Origin: Pyrus communis
Lineage: Eukaryota; Streptophyta; Magnoliopsida; Rosales; Rosaceae
Length of the DNA stretch: 64,000 nt
Direction of reading: 5' to 3'
Assembly (NCBI RefSeq): GCF_963583255.1
Contig: NC_084813.1
Location: forward strand, 4,156,501-4,220,500
Under the pieces are notes generated by a model that saw nothing but the letters and a program-made list of their open reading frames with translations, had not been told where the DNA came from and did not search any database. Numbering within the stretch: position 1 is the stretch's first letter; each line of letters starts with the position of its first letter. The translations under genes were made by a program, and so were the position numbers. Of this stretch, positions 12,422-23,674 are shown in pieces.

Positions 12422-13455
12422 ACAAGTTCCCTGTGGGTGGCAAAGATGGTTGGGTTTTAAACCCTTGCGAGAGCTTCAATCACTGGGCGGAAAGGCATAG
12501 ATTTCAAGTCAATGATACACTTTGTGAGCCTCTCTCTCTTAATGTTATCATAGATTTGTCAACATGTAGGACTTTATATCCAAGATCTAATCAATTAAGT
12601 CAAAAACTACAAATGCAGTAAACCCTAAAGTTACTCGCCGGAGAAGACATCATGGATGTCGATGTGAATTGATCTTCTTTTCTTTTGTATTCAGAACTGC
12701 TCTCATTTTCAATAGAAATTGTGTGTTTTTTGAACAATAATACTGAGAACAGAGACCAACCCACGTATTAGGGTTGTCAGTCATTATCAGTTTATTAGGG
12801 TTTGTAACCAACTCATCTATTTCAAATTTTGAGCTCTAATAATTCCCTCCATTAGTTCAGTATTATTAAACCTTACTAAGTCAGAATTAATCACAATTCT
12901 ATTAACTTGTTATCCGACATACCAACACTAATGGTTTGGTTAAGAATTACGTAAAAATATATACACACACAGCATATTTGTATATATAATTGAGCTTTTT
13001 ATCTTTTGTTTTGGTGGATACATATATAATGTTTTCAAGTACAAAAAAGGGTCAAATTCTGTGTTGGTAGTGGCAAAAGAGGATCACGACTCATGCAACA
13101 CAAAAACTCCAAAACAGTCTTTAACAGATGGGGACTCAATCTTCAAGTTCGACCGATCAGGTCCATTTTTCTTCATCAGCCGCAATGCTGAAAATTGCCA
13201 AAAGGGTCAGAAGCTCATAGTAGTGGTTTTGGCTGTCAGAAACAAAGCCCAACACCATACGGATATTCTCCTTCCCCGTCACCATTACAGCCTCCGCTTA
13301 CTGTCTCGCCGTGTCCGGCGGATTGGGATCCATATGCACCAGTACAGCCTCCGCAGGATAACTCAGCACCAGGATCAAACGCTGCGTTAATGGTTTCCAT
13401 ATTTATAATTAGTATTGGTGCGAGTACTTTGGTTCCGGGTAACTTTGTTGTTTGA

Positions 13456-14215
13456 GAAAAAAATTTATTTGTAATTCTCTTGAATTTAATATTCCAGCGT
13501 ATAAAATTTCTGTCAGTAATACCTCTTAAATTTCTTGTTTTTGACTATATGATCCTACTTTTCTTTTTCAAAATTATTAGGTGTTGTTATGTCTGTTGTG
13601 TTTTTGTTATGTTATTTTTGTGTCCTCGTATGATCAATACGTATAAAATCTTTATTTAAAACTGATAATTTCTGCAACCAAATTTTAATAAGTTATCATT
13701 ACTGCTAAGTGGCCATCACTATAAACATGACATTTTTATTGAAACATTTTAAGATATAAAATTGTTTTTCTTCAATAAAACATGTAAATTTTAAAATGAA
13801 ACTAAAATGCTATCCACCTTTTTTTTTTAAAAAAAAAAACTTTGATAAAATACATTTTCATTGATTGCATAAATATAATAAAAGCAAACAGCAAAAGTTA
13901 AACCATTTTTCTAAAAAAGATGAGTTTCACATTTTTTTTTTTAACACGCCCTTCTTTTTTTGGGCTGTCATATTGAATTAAAAAAAATGAAAATAACAAA
14001 TAAAATTAGACAAGAGTATGTTAGAAGTTAAAATAGTATAAGTTTAGAATTCAATTTGGCATTTATATGCATGCCAAGAATCTGAGTCTCTACATTTAGG
14101 CTACGGTATACTTACATTTTGCTAAATTTCAACCATTATAATAATCCAACAATTGAGGGTATGACACACTAAAGATTGGTTTTAAAAATATTTTCACCAA
14201 AAATGTTTTCAGTCA
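13456..14215. other. Gene 3' flank and AT-rich intergenic DNA
   Basis: This holds the 3' flank of the phytocyanin pseudogene, homopolymer A/T tracts near 13815-13850 and 13930, and no coding sequence or clear transposon ends. Confidence 0.5.
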
Positions 14216-14543
14216 TTTTAAAAGTACATCCAAACAAGTTCTAAATTTTGGTTATTTTGAAGAATTAATCTCCATCTTTGCGGACGTGGTAAAACACACT
14301 ATGCAACAATCCAACCAACTTTACAATCAGCAACTACAATCCTCACAAAAACCCCCTGTCGTGCACCACCGATCCGAATTTTAAAAGTGCATCCAAACAA
14401 GTTCTAAATTTTGTTATTTTGAAGAATTAATCTTTATCTTTGCAGACGTGGTAAAACACACTATGTAACAATCCAACCAACTTTACAATCAGCAACTACA
14501 ATCCTCACAAAAACCCCCTGTCGTCGTGCACCGCCGACCCGAA
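14216..14543. repeat. Two tandem copies of a 163-bp unit
   Basis: The block starting 'ttttaaaagt(a/g)catccaaac' at 14216 recurs at 14379. It runs through 'gacgtggtaaaacacac' and 'cctcacaaaaaccccctgtcg' with only a few differences. It abuts the end of the membrane-protein fragment below, so it may be a duplicated 3' flank of that gene. Confidence 0.85.
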
Positions 14544-14563
14544 AATGGCACTTCAACAACTCT

Positions 14564-14815
14564 CTAAATGGTCAAGTACTCGAAAACGAGCACAAAAGCC
14601 ATCCCAACCCTCTTCTTGAACACCTCATAGCTCCTCTTCATGAAGGTGAACCCGTATACAGGCTTGAGCATGGAGACCACGCGGGTTAAGTGCCAGAACG
14701 CAATGATGTAGACATGAATGACCAACAAGAGGAGGAATGTGACAATGCCGAAGAAGCGCAGTAGAATTAATGAGAAGGAGATGAGCTTGGAGGTGTAGAT
14801 GGTGGCAATTCTCAT
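14564..14815 (-). pseudogene. Fragment of a plant multi-pass membrane protein gene
   Basis: This 83-codon frame is rich in membrane-spanning residues (LILLRFFGIVTFLLLLVIHV, then a charged block VSMLKPVYGF...RSYEVFKKR). The 'KPVYGF...KKSYE' type of block recalls a family of uncharacterised plant transmembrane proteins with several helices. The fragment covers only a C-terminal part and stops early after FEYLTI. No full-length neighbour exists, and its start region is repeated at 14910, so I treat it as a gene scrap. The family assignment is from memory and weak. Confidence 0.4.
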
Positions 14816-15088
14816 TTTTATTTGGATAATGCTAAAAAGATTAAATTTATAGGCAAAATTTTGTAAACTGAATGATATGGAAATTGATAATTTAATTATT
14901 ACTTAAATAGGAGGAATGTGACAATGCCGAAGAAGCGTAGTAGAATTAATGAGAGGGAGATGAGCTTGGAAGTGTAGATGGTGGCAATTCTCATTTTTAT
15001 TTGAATAATGTTAAAAAGATTAAATTTATAGGCAAAATTTTGTAAACTGAATGATATGGAAATTGATAATTTGATTATTACTTAAATA
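14731..15088. repeat. Two tandem copies of a 179-bp unit
   Basis: The segment starting 'ggaggaatgtgacaatgcc' at 14731 recurs at 14910 with only a few differences. It includes the 5' end of the membrane-protein fragment plus adjacent MITE sequence. Low divergence indicates a fairly recent duplication. Confidence 0.88.
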
Positions 15089-15315
15089 GGGAAGTGTTAT
15101 TGGCACTCCAAAAATCTCATTCTACACATCTCACAAGCCTATTTTTCTTTCTCAATATAGAAAGTTTGGAGTGTATAATGAGATTTTTAAAGTGCTAATA
15201 ACAATTCCTCTAAAATATTGATAAACAATAATTTGATTATTACTTAAATATTGATAAACGTGTTCATTCTTACTAGTAACACATCATTTAGTTTGCAAAT
15301 TTCATCTTTTATTTT
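15010..15315. mobile_element. MITE of the 'gcaaactaaatgat' family, interrupted by another MITE
   Basis: The left end holds 'aaaattttgtaaactgaatg' and the right end holds 'acatcatttagtttgcaaat', which are inverted relative to each other. Internal sequence (ttgattattacttaaata) matches the copies at 42350 and 45050. The copy is split by the element at 15090-15208. Confidence 0.6.
15090..15208. mobile_element. About 119-bp MITE nested in the previous one
   Basis: Inverted ends: 'gaagtgttattggcactcc...ctcattctacac' pairs with 'gtgtataatgagatttt...gtgctaataacaattcc'. About 40 bp on each side match with a few changes. Flanks 'taaata'/'taaaata' could be a degraded target duplication. Confidence 0.7.
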
Positions 15316-15536
15316 AATTGAAAATATCAATTATCATTATAGTTATCAATTTGGGAATTAGGTTTATCCTGATTCGAATTGAATCGGGTGAATAGTCCGT
15401 CTTCTGAAAGGGCCAAAAAAAAAAAAAAACCAAAAAAAAAATCACTTTCCCCTGCCCCCACCCCATCGACTCTCTCTCTGCGGCCGTGTTGCTCTCTTCG
15501 TCTCCCGTTTCTCTCTCTCCCCCCTGCCAATATCCA

Positions 15537-18500
15537 ATGTCCCTCCAGTCCTTCAAAGAAGCCCTTAAACCCTGCAGAAACTCGTCATCCTTAACAACCC
15601 AATCACAATCCTCAATCTCCCAACCCGTAGAAGAACCTACAATCCCAAGACGTCCCCCCAAATCGTCTCTGTCTCAGCAGCTTCTGAGACTGCAAGACCC
15701 ATTGTCTCTGCCGCCAATTCAAACCAAACAAATCCAGGACCAGAATGGTAGTGAGGATGAGGTTGATGAAGAAGAAGAAGACAACCCAGAACCAGTGGCC
15801 TGTGGGAGCCCTAAAGTGGGTTTCTTTGAGTTTGATCACACAGGACCATATGAGCCCTTGGTCTTGTCCTGTGAGGGAGAATTTCCGCTTGTACAGGTAA
15901 TTAAACTTTGTTTTCCCTTTCATAATTGTTTCAAATTTATGCATATATGTTGCGTTTTCGCGGTAATTTTGGTTTTTAATTTACGATGATCATTATTTAG
16001 TTTAGTTTGCATAAATGTATCCGCTTGGTGTATGGAACCTAAAGGTACATTCTTTCTGTTTGCATTGTCTCACAAATTCACAATTCAATCGTTATATATT
16101 GACACGCGCCACACAAAAGTTTCCGGTCAGTGTTTGCTCCTTACAACTTAAGTAAATATGTGATCGTAACAGTTAGGTTCATAATTGGGAGTTCGAATAG
16201 TAATATGACTTCAGGGACCATGGAAGTGCTTGATAAACCTGGATATTATGTATGTGATTTGGCCAAATTAGTGTAGCTTATGGTGGCTATTATTGGTCAA
16301 AGAGAATTTTAGTTAACTAGTAATTAGGAAAAATCTAACATTGGCTTTTATTCCAAGAGCAATTTTTATTAGACCGTTTCCTTCTTAGTTCCAAAGTTGT
16401 GTAACGGACAGAGTAATGAGGTCATTATTTAGAATTACCGGCTAAAGGAAGGTTTGGAAGTTTTAAAGTGAATGAAATGGAAAGGAAAACAGTAATGAAG
16501 TGTGGTGGAATGCAAAAGAAATAATTAGGCTTTTCCTATATGATTTGTTATCTTATGGATTCTTATTGGTCACTTTGTTGAGACATTAACTGCCTGACAC
16601 AACTGTATTCCTATCTTGTAGTTTTCTTGTCTATAAGGGATCTGTAGAAAAGTATAAATCACTGGTTTACATCTTCATGAAATAGTTGAAGTTCCATAAG
16701 TATAACTTTTGGGTCTTTACAATATGAATGGTTTGCATGTATGAGATATAAATTTGTTGGACTCTTTTTGTATAGTTACCATATCACTTCATTTTCCCGT
16801 TTCAGGTTCCTGCATCCGTTAACTGCAGGTTGCTTGAACATCAGAGAGAGGGAGTGAAGTTTCTTTATACTCTGTACAAGAACAATCATGGAGGTATTCT
16901 TGGTGACGACATGTAAGTAGTACTGGTGAACTTTCATCTTATATAGTTCTTAAAGTTCTGACCTTGTACTTTTAGTTGTGTCCTCTGGACTCTTGCATTT
17001 TCATTGTTTTTTTGTTTTTTATTTAATTGTATTGTAATTTAATTTTGAGCATTATCCATTTCATTCAATGTTGTAATTGATTAGTGAAAAATGAATGTTT
17101 GGTTTTGGGGACATATCACCAGCAGATTTTACCATGCATTTTCCAAACTGTAGATGAAGCACTTGTTCTCTCAGACTCAGACTGTGAACCAAAGATACAT
17201 GAATTTCTTTTAACTTAAGAATATACCTAACATGGAAAGGGGCTCTAGGACTAATTTTCGTAGTGGAATTTTTCTCTTTAAAACAGTTGGTTGCTGCCAC
17301 TCTTGTTGGAAGTATATTTTAACATGGAGAAAGAAAAAGCCAAAAGTTAGTTTTTCTTCCTCTTTCCATTGTCAATTTGATAGTGTGCCCAGTGCATGTG
17401 TAGTTACTCTTGAGAACAGCATATTGATTGGGACTATAATTATTTGGTCGAGATCTTGACTTTGCACTATCATAGGGATGATTTTTACCCATTTGAAATG
17501 TGAATGTTTCTTTGATTTCCTTATGCTGCTGTATTGTAAAGTGCCCATTGTCATAGGGATGATTTTACCCATTTAAAATGTGAATGTTTCTTTGATTTCC
17601 TTATGTTGCTGTATTGTAAAGTGCCCATTAAAACATTTCCTTGTGTTTTGCAGTTATTTTATATGGTAAAATGCCTTCTTTTTTTTTCAAAGGATGTTTT
17701 TGTTTTTGCTAGACAGTCCACTGTAATATAGATTGGCAATCTGACGTACTATATATTTGACAATCTGACGTACTATATATCTGACAAGGATAACATTAGA
17801 TATGAACACATATATGCATTTGTGTTTGATCTCTAGCAACTCAGAACTTGTACATTCAAGTTGCTAGTTCGCAAGTTCTTGATTTCTCTAACACGTTGAA
17901 CAGGGGACTAGGAAAAACCATCCAAACAATTGCATTCTTGGCTGCTGTGTTTGGGAAAGATGGGGATTGCATCGACTCCACAGTACTGAAGAAATACCAA
18001 ACAGCTGAAAGAGCCCCTGTTCTCATAGTTTGCCCTACTTCAGTTATCCACAATTGGGAGAATGAATTCTCTAAGTGGTCTAACTTTAGTGTTGCTGTTT
18101 ACCATGGTGCAAATCGTGATTTGATTTATGATAAATTAGGATCACATGAAGTTGAGATACTTATCACAAGCTTTGACACTTACAGAATATGTGGCAGCCA
18201 GTTGTCAGAGGTGAATTGGGAGATCGTGATTGTTGATGAAGCACATCGGCTTAAAAATGAAAAATCAAAGCTCTATATAGCATGTTTAGAATTTAAAACC
18301 TTAAAGCGTATTGGTCTCACTGGAACCATAATGCAGAACAAAATCATGGAACTTTTTAATCTCTTTGACTGGGTTGCACCTGGATCCTTGGGAACACGTG
18401 AACATTTTCGCGAGTTTTATGATGAACCCCTCAAGCATGGCCAAAGGTCAACTGCCCCTGAAAGATTTGTTCGTGTTGCTGATAAGCGAAAACAACACCT

Positions 18501-20398
18501 AGCGGCAGTTCTTCATAAATATATGTTAAGAAGGACGAAAGAGGAAACTATTGGGCATCTTATGATGGGGAAGGAAGATAATGTCATATTCTGTGCTATG
18601 AGTGAATTGCAAAAACGGGTGTATAGGAGAATGTTACAGCTACCGGATATCCATTGCCTAATAAATAAGGACAACCCATGTAGTTGTGGAAGCCCTCTTA
18701 CTCAAGCTGAGTGCTGTAAAAGGACTATCCCGCATGGAAAGCTTTGGCCATACTTTCACACGGATAACCCTGACGGTTGTGATTCATGCCCCTTCTGCAT
18801 TGTCCTTCCTTGCCTTGTCAAGCTCCAACAGGTAAATGAGATTTTTAGTTTTTAAGCCCTTAGTACTTTGATTATTTCACCTTAACTCTCTTTTTATTAG
18901 GAATGAAGTCTTTGGTTTTCAGAAGTTTTTTCACATTTATAAGTTGTAACTATTCAAGTCATAGTTTTTTGAGCATGAGTTTAACTGTTTAAGGTGCAGA
19001 GGCAACGCTCATAGGATTGTTTCAGTTTTTTTCCTAATCGTATTTCTTTAATATGGGATTGAATAATATGAATGAGAAAACAAATAACTGTAAAGAAAGG
19101 CATCAATTGTCTTGAAATTTTGAAAATCAACTTAAAGTCCAAGTTATTATATTTTTCTGTGCTGTGTGTTTTCGGTATTTTCACTTTCTGTGCGTTATTT
19201 ATACGATAACAAAAGGTCATTGACTTTATTTGGAAGTCTCAAGTCTCAGATTCTTCCAATGATCTGTTTCTCATTAATCATTTAATGGAAAAATAGATTG
19301 GTTGTCTATTGTTTCAAGTGCATTAGGAATCTATGACATTGTAGTGGATAGTTTTGTTGCTGGATTACTTGATATTGAAGGAAATTAAACTATTAACCAT
19401 GAAGGGCTACAAAATTTCTGTTACATTCTAAACAGTTTAGTAAGATTACTCTCTTCCTATTGAATGAACTAGGAAGTAGCGTTTTTTTAGATTCCTCTGG
19501 TGCTTTTGGTATTGGATTTTCTGTTTGTGCTTGTCCATCCATATGCAATTTTTCTATTTATTTTATTGTTTACTCTCGAGTTTTCTTTAGACGGACCTCT
19601 GGTTTAACGTTTTATAGTGTTTCCACTTGATAAACAAAACCCTCTCTTACGCTATTGAACCGTCATTGTTCTTATTTGTTTTAAAGAATTGAACCTTGTG
19701 TGTCTAGCATGTGTAGGGTGCACATTTACATACACAAGATAAACATAAGACATGAGGCTGGCTTCTCTTGAATTTCTGGCACCTTGAGACATTGATCTCC
19801 TTGGTGGCTGTTAAATCAACACTGCTCTGTTATAGAGCCCTGCATGTGCTTAACATCAGCATTAAGAATTTTAGAAAACTGTGCTCAAGTGAAAAATGTT
19901 CGAAAAGTGAAAAAAAAAAAAAAGAAAAAAAGAAAAAAAAAAAAAAAGATATATGTTAGAATGATAATGTGAGAGGGGTGATGGATTTTTGTATTTTATA
20001 GGGCATGTTTTACTTTTATGGTGAGAACTGTGGATTGATTTGTCCGTAATGTATGCCTGGTGACTGTTTATCGCATTACTTTTCCTAGTTTTATGGTACT
20101 GTTGTGCTTTACAGATAAGTAATCACTTGGAGCTGATTAAACCTAATCCAAAGGATGACCCAGATAAGCAAAAGAAAGATGCAGAGTTTGCCACCGCTGT
20201 GTTTGGCGAAGATGCTGAATTGGTGGGAGGGAACACCCAGAATGAGAGTTTTATGGGCCTGAGTGATGTTAAACATTGTGGCAAAATGCGAGCACTTGAA
20301 AAGTTCTTGTTCTCATGGATTTCACGGGGTGACAAAGTTCTTTTGTTCAGTTACTCTGTCAGGTGACTTGAGAACCTTACTGGTTAGGCACTCAAGTT

Positions 20399-20440
<42 letters not shown>

Positions 20441-22109
20441 CTTTCTATTTTTCATAATAATTGTCTTCTTTTGGGGTTTAAAGATGTTAAGTAATTTTAT
20501 AAAGTTTCTGTTTAACACAGGAACCATGTGCATTGTTTAGGGTATTTAATACATTGGTCAATTGTCAATGTTTTAATTGTCCGGTACATGTCTTTCTTTC
20601 TCAGAAAGAAAAAGTGTTTAACCTGATCTACTTTCTGCATTCTCATTTTTAAATAAATGGATTATATAGTCAACGTCCTTTTAATGAATATTTTCTTGGG
20701 CAAATGTCCGTGCTTGCATTTCTCCTTTTGGATATCAATCTGGATAATTATTATTTTTGAACTAGAATTACTTATTCCAGGATGCTGGACATACTGGAAA
20801 AGTTTCTCATACGCAAAGGCTATTGCTTCTCAAGACTTGATGGTTCAACACCAACCAACTTGCGTCAGTCTCTTGTTGATGACTTTAATTCAAGTCCTAG
20901 CAAACAGGTATGTTTCAAATTCATATGAACGGAGAAGTTTGTGTTTAAACTTCTGTTTGACATTCATTTATTGCTTTAGGTGTTCCTTATATCAACTCGA
21001 GCTGGTGGGCTTGGGTTGAATCTGGTCAGCGCAAATCGTGTGGTAATATTTGATCCAAGCTGGAACCCTGCCCAAGACTTACAGGCCCAGGACCGGTCAT
21101 TTCGTTTCGGACAGAAGAGACATGTTGTGGTTTTCCGTTTTCTTTCTGCTGGTTCCCTTGATGAGCTTGTTTACTCACGTCAGGTGTACAAACAGCAGCT
21201 ATCCAACATTGCTGTTTCTGGAAAAATGGAGAAAAGATATTTTGAAGGTGTCCAGGTATAGAAACCAATCTTTTTTTGCTTTTGGTTGGTTCTGGAACTT
21301 TTCTATTGGCATTCAATTACAATTTATTTGTATCATTGGCTTACTTTCAGGATTGCAAAGAATTTCAAGGGGAACTTTTCGGAATCTGCAATTTATTTCG
21401 TGACCTTTCAGATAAGCTCTTTACCAGCGAAATCTTCGAGTTGAATGAGAAGCAAACGCAAAAAGAATTGTATAGGACAAAACAAGAATCAACCAAAGTT
21501 GGTAGCGATCATGTTTCATTAAAAGAAGTGGATGTCGCCTCTTCATCAGTGTCTGAGGCCAGATCAACCAGTGATTCTGAGAAGCGTTTAACAAGTCAAC
21601 CTGTGCTCAAAGAAGTCGGTAAGTTTGATATTTAAATTGGACTTTTGTTCTTGTGTTGCACTTTTTTCGCATTTTTCATATCATTGTGCTTTCTTGTCAT
21701 TTTCCTGTTCTGAGGATATTTGGTTTGGCAGATGTAGGCTGTAGCAACTGAAAGTGTCTTTTACTCCTCAGGTATTGTGTATGCACATCGTAATGAAGAC
21801 ATTGTGAATTATGGACCTGGAACTCAAGGGACGACAGAATTGACCATCCCTAATGGTAGCCTCGTGGACCCAGGCATTCATGTCTCGCGGAAGAAGAAAC
21901 TAGATGGTATCGGTGGGAAGGAAAATTTTCCTTCACCCATGGATCAGAAAAGGATCCAGTACAGCCGCCTTTCTAAGTTCATGGGTTTGGGAGAGCTTGA
22001 ATTTAGCAAGTGGGTAATATCTGCCACACCAATGGAGAGGGAGAGAGTGCTCGGGGACTTCAGGAAGAGAAAGAAGAAGACGCTTGAAAACATTATTTTC
22101 GAAGTTTAG
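15537..22109 (+). CDS. CHR9: SNF2-family DNA-dependent ATPase, SWI2/CHR9 (ERCC6L2-like)
   Basis: Eight exons join in phase with GT-AG junctions: 15537-15896, 16806-16912, 17904-18831, 20115-20362, 20781-20907, 20980-21255, 21351-21618 and 21772-22109, giving 2652 nt (883 residues). The first ATG in the CT-rich leader giving a family-like start (MSLQSFKEALKPC) was chosen; another in-frame ATG lies at 15486. An acidic stretch lies near residues 80-97. The helicase core has Walker A GDDMGLGKT (153-161, split by intron 2), DEAH (267-270), STRAGGLGLNL (595-605) and QAQDRSFRFGQ (625-635), all canonical. A Cys-rich insert follows the first lobe (NPCSCGSP, CDSCPFC). The Lys-rich C-terminus could be nuclear targeting. 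Relatives remodel DNA-protein contacts in genome stability and transcription-coupled or break repair. It looks intact and functional. Subfamily identity is from motif layout and remembered similarity. Confidence 0.93.
17470..17630 (+). repeat. 81-bp tandem duplication in intron 2 of the SNF2 gene
   Basis: The unit 'tcatagggatgatttt...gtattgtaaagtgcccatt' occurs at 17470 and 17551 with a few differences. A shorter repeat ('caatctgacgtactatatat', two copies) follows at about 17736-17784 in the same intron. Neither touches the splice sites. Confidence 0.85.
19905..19948 (+). repeat. A-rich tract in intron 3 of the SNF2 gene
   Basis: A run of A interrupted by a few G. It may be a decayed poly(A) tail of an inserted retrosequence, but no partner could be identified. 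Confidence 0.6.
20400..20440 (+). repeat. 41-base poly(T) tract in intron 4 of the SNF2 gene
   Basis: An uninterrupted T run 37 bp past the exon 4 donor. It is likely length-variable, and the assembled length is uncertain. Confidence 0.8.
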
Positions 22110-22528
22110 TTTGTGCGAAACAAAAGCAGGTTGGCCCCCCCATTGTACAATTTTGTATATCCTAGAGTTGGTGATAGAAATTTCTCTACATTTGTATCTT
22201 CGACAATTGAGTCAGACCTTCGTTTAAGAATCGTGCTGCCAGAGAGTTCACTCTCAAAAATCCATATATATATATAGACACACACACACTAGCAAAGCAA
22301 GCACAAAGATAACTTTCCCTGATCTTCCCCCTTCTTAAACTCACATGTAGACAGATGAAAACCCTACCACCATAGTGGAGCAGAAGCTCGATCTCATCAT
22401 CGAGAGACAAACACATACAAAGATACTCTAATTCGGTAAGGATTTATACAGTATAATATATCACGAAACGAAAAATGAAAGCTATGGCACCTAGCTACTT
22501 TTCAACGATTCTTCGTTTTCTTCCTCTT
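22110..22528. other. Convergent 3' flanks of the SNF2 and F-box genes
   Basis: This interval holds the 3' UTRs of two convergent genes, with a short (TA)n/(CA)n microsatellite near 22265-22290. No coding sequence is seen. Confidence 0.6.
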
Positions 22529-23674
22529 TCATGGAATGTGCATCAACTCGCTCGCTCTATCGAGTAAAGCTAGGCTCTCCGTGTAATATTCAATACATGA
22601 ATACCCTGGATCTGTATGAATTCCTAGAAATTCATTTCTGTTGTTCTCAGGATCATGAGAGACCAACTCTCCAGTCTTCCTTCCATGGTTATACATTTCT
22701 AACAGAAACTCGCCATTCTTCCTGCACCCCATAATCTGTACAACTCGGAAATTCGGGATGACATGTGTATCAATAGAGAATTTCTTTGTCCATGAATCCA
22801 CCACCCCATACTCTCTCATAATCCAAACACTATGTATGTTTTGATCATAGTGCTTCACAGCAATAGACTTTCCAGCAGCTGAAATGGCCATGTACTTGGT
22901 CGGTAACACACAAGCTAAATCTTCTGGCAACTCAATCTCTTTAAAAGTCTCATCACTCACATCAAATGACAAAATCACATTGCGGAGTCCATTTTCTTTT
23001 CGATGAGACGCAATCCAATGCACAGCTCCATGAACAAAAACTTGAGACCAAAATGTCTGAGCGATGACGTAATTAGGAGCAGTCGCTGTGATGGTTTTCC
23101 AAGACCCTGAATTTAGTGAATAAAGCCCAATTTCAGGGCAAGCTTGGCCTTGATCATCTTGGCGGAGATACACCAGTTTCACTACCTTGTAGTCATTTTT
23201 CTTCGAATCAAAGCCGAACCCGCAAATAGAATAACATGAGGAGGTTGGTGCATGAGGCCTTGCAAGTGAGACGAACTTCCTTATTGAGGGGTTCCATAGA
23301 ATAAAAGTGTTGGTTTCTGTAAGGTAATCGTCGGAGAGGAGAAGTAATCCGTTGCACGAGCCCACAACCCGGAAACACTCGTTGAAGCTCTGAACTGGAA
23401 GCTGTGGCTTTGAGTGTTCCAGGAAGGAGTCATTGTCTAAATGTAGAGAATACTGCTCAACTGTGGGGTCCTTGAGGGGGCAGTGCCTGAGGAGGATGGA
23501 AGGGGTATTATTGCTGGTTTTGTTTTGGTTAACGTTGAGGTGTCTGTTGATGAAGCTAGTGTGTTTAATGATGGAGTTCCAAGATCTGCAGACACAGGTG
23601 AACTGAATCAAAGGTTTGACGGGAAGCCTAAGAAGAATTTGGATAATAATTTCTTCAGGAAGGTATTCTGACAT
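22529..23674 (-). CDS. F-box protein with FBA-type associated domain
   Basis: A single 381-codon open frame. Residues 1-45 form an F-box (YLPEEIIIQILLRLPVKPLI, then CVCRSWNSII), which binds SKP1 in SCF ubiquitin ligases. Downstream comes the F-box-associated pattern: SCNGLLLL near 109-116, LWNPSIRKF near 127, GFGFDSKKNDYKVVKLV near 153-169, then the variable substrate-binding part ending with a YTESLALL motif. Length and single-exon layout are typical of the large plant FBA family. The first ATG was chosen because the F-box begins four residues later. The substrate cannot be inferred. It is convergent with the SNF2 gene, 420 bp away. No defect is visible. Confidence 0.88.
   Translation of the reverse strand: MSEYLPEEIIIQILLRLPVKPLIQFTCVCRSWNSIIKHTSFINRHLNVNQNKTSNNTPSILLRHCPLKDPTVEQYSLHLDNDSFLEHSKPQLPVQSFNECFRVVGSCNGLLLLSDDYLTETNTFILWNPSIRKFVSLARPHAPTSSCYSICGFGFDSKKNDYKVVKLVYLRQDDQGQACPEIGLYSLNSGSWKTITATAPNYVIAQTFWSQVFVHGAVHWIASHRKENGLRNVILSFDVSDETFKEIELPEDLACVLPTKYMAISAAGKSIAVKHYDQNIHSVWIMREYGVVDSWTKKFSIDTHVIPNFRVVQIMGCRKNGEFLLEMYNHGRKTGELVSHDPENNRNEFLGIHTDPGYSCIEYYTESLALLDRASELMHIP

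Larger units (their letters stand above)
6787..13455 (+). pseudogene. Early-nodulin-like phytocyanin gene split by a copia element
   Basis: Exon 1 starts at ATG 6787 and encodes a 28-residue signal-peptide region (MGSERLFVSIFLVILVV...SQAYK). It is broken at 6870 and resumes at 12427 with FPVGGKDGWVLNP, which is in frame once the element and one copy of the acaag duplication are removed. Exon 1 would end at 12523 before a GTGAGC donor. Exon 2 (about 13032-13455) carries the rest of the plastocyanin-like domain, including FKYKKGSNSV, the paired cysteines of DSCNT and ENCQKGQ, and FDRSGPFFFIS. A Pro/Ser-rich stretch and a hydrophobic tail typical of a GPI signal follow. Further damage: the expected acceptor at 13030-13031 reads TG instead of AG, and a small indel near 13230-13245 throws the Pro-rich tail into another frame. 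Members are GPI-anchored apoplastic proteins that usually lack copper ligands. Confidence 0.85.

Noticed and set aside
15314..15661. 115-codon minus-strand frame over the SNF2 first exon
   Set aside because: Antisense shadow of a CT-rich leader and exon 1; the plus-strand exon has clear family similarity and splice sites.
22529..23674. F-box gene as an S-locus (SFB/SFBB) pollen determinant
   Set aside because: Only the general F-box plus FBA pattern is visible. No S-RNase or SFBB cluster lies nearby, and the motifs fit the large generic FBA family.
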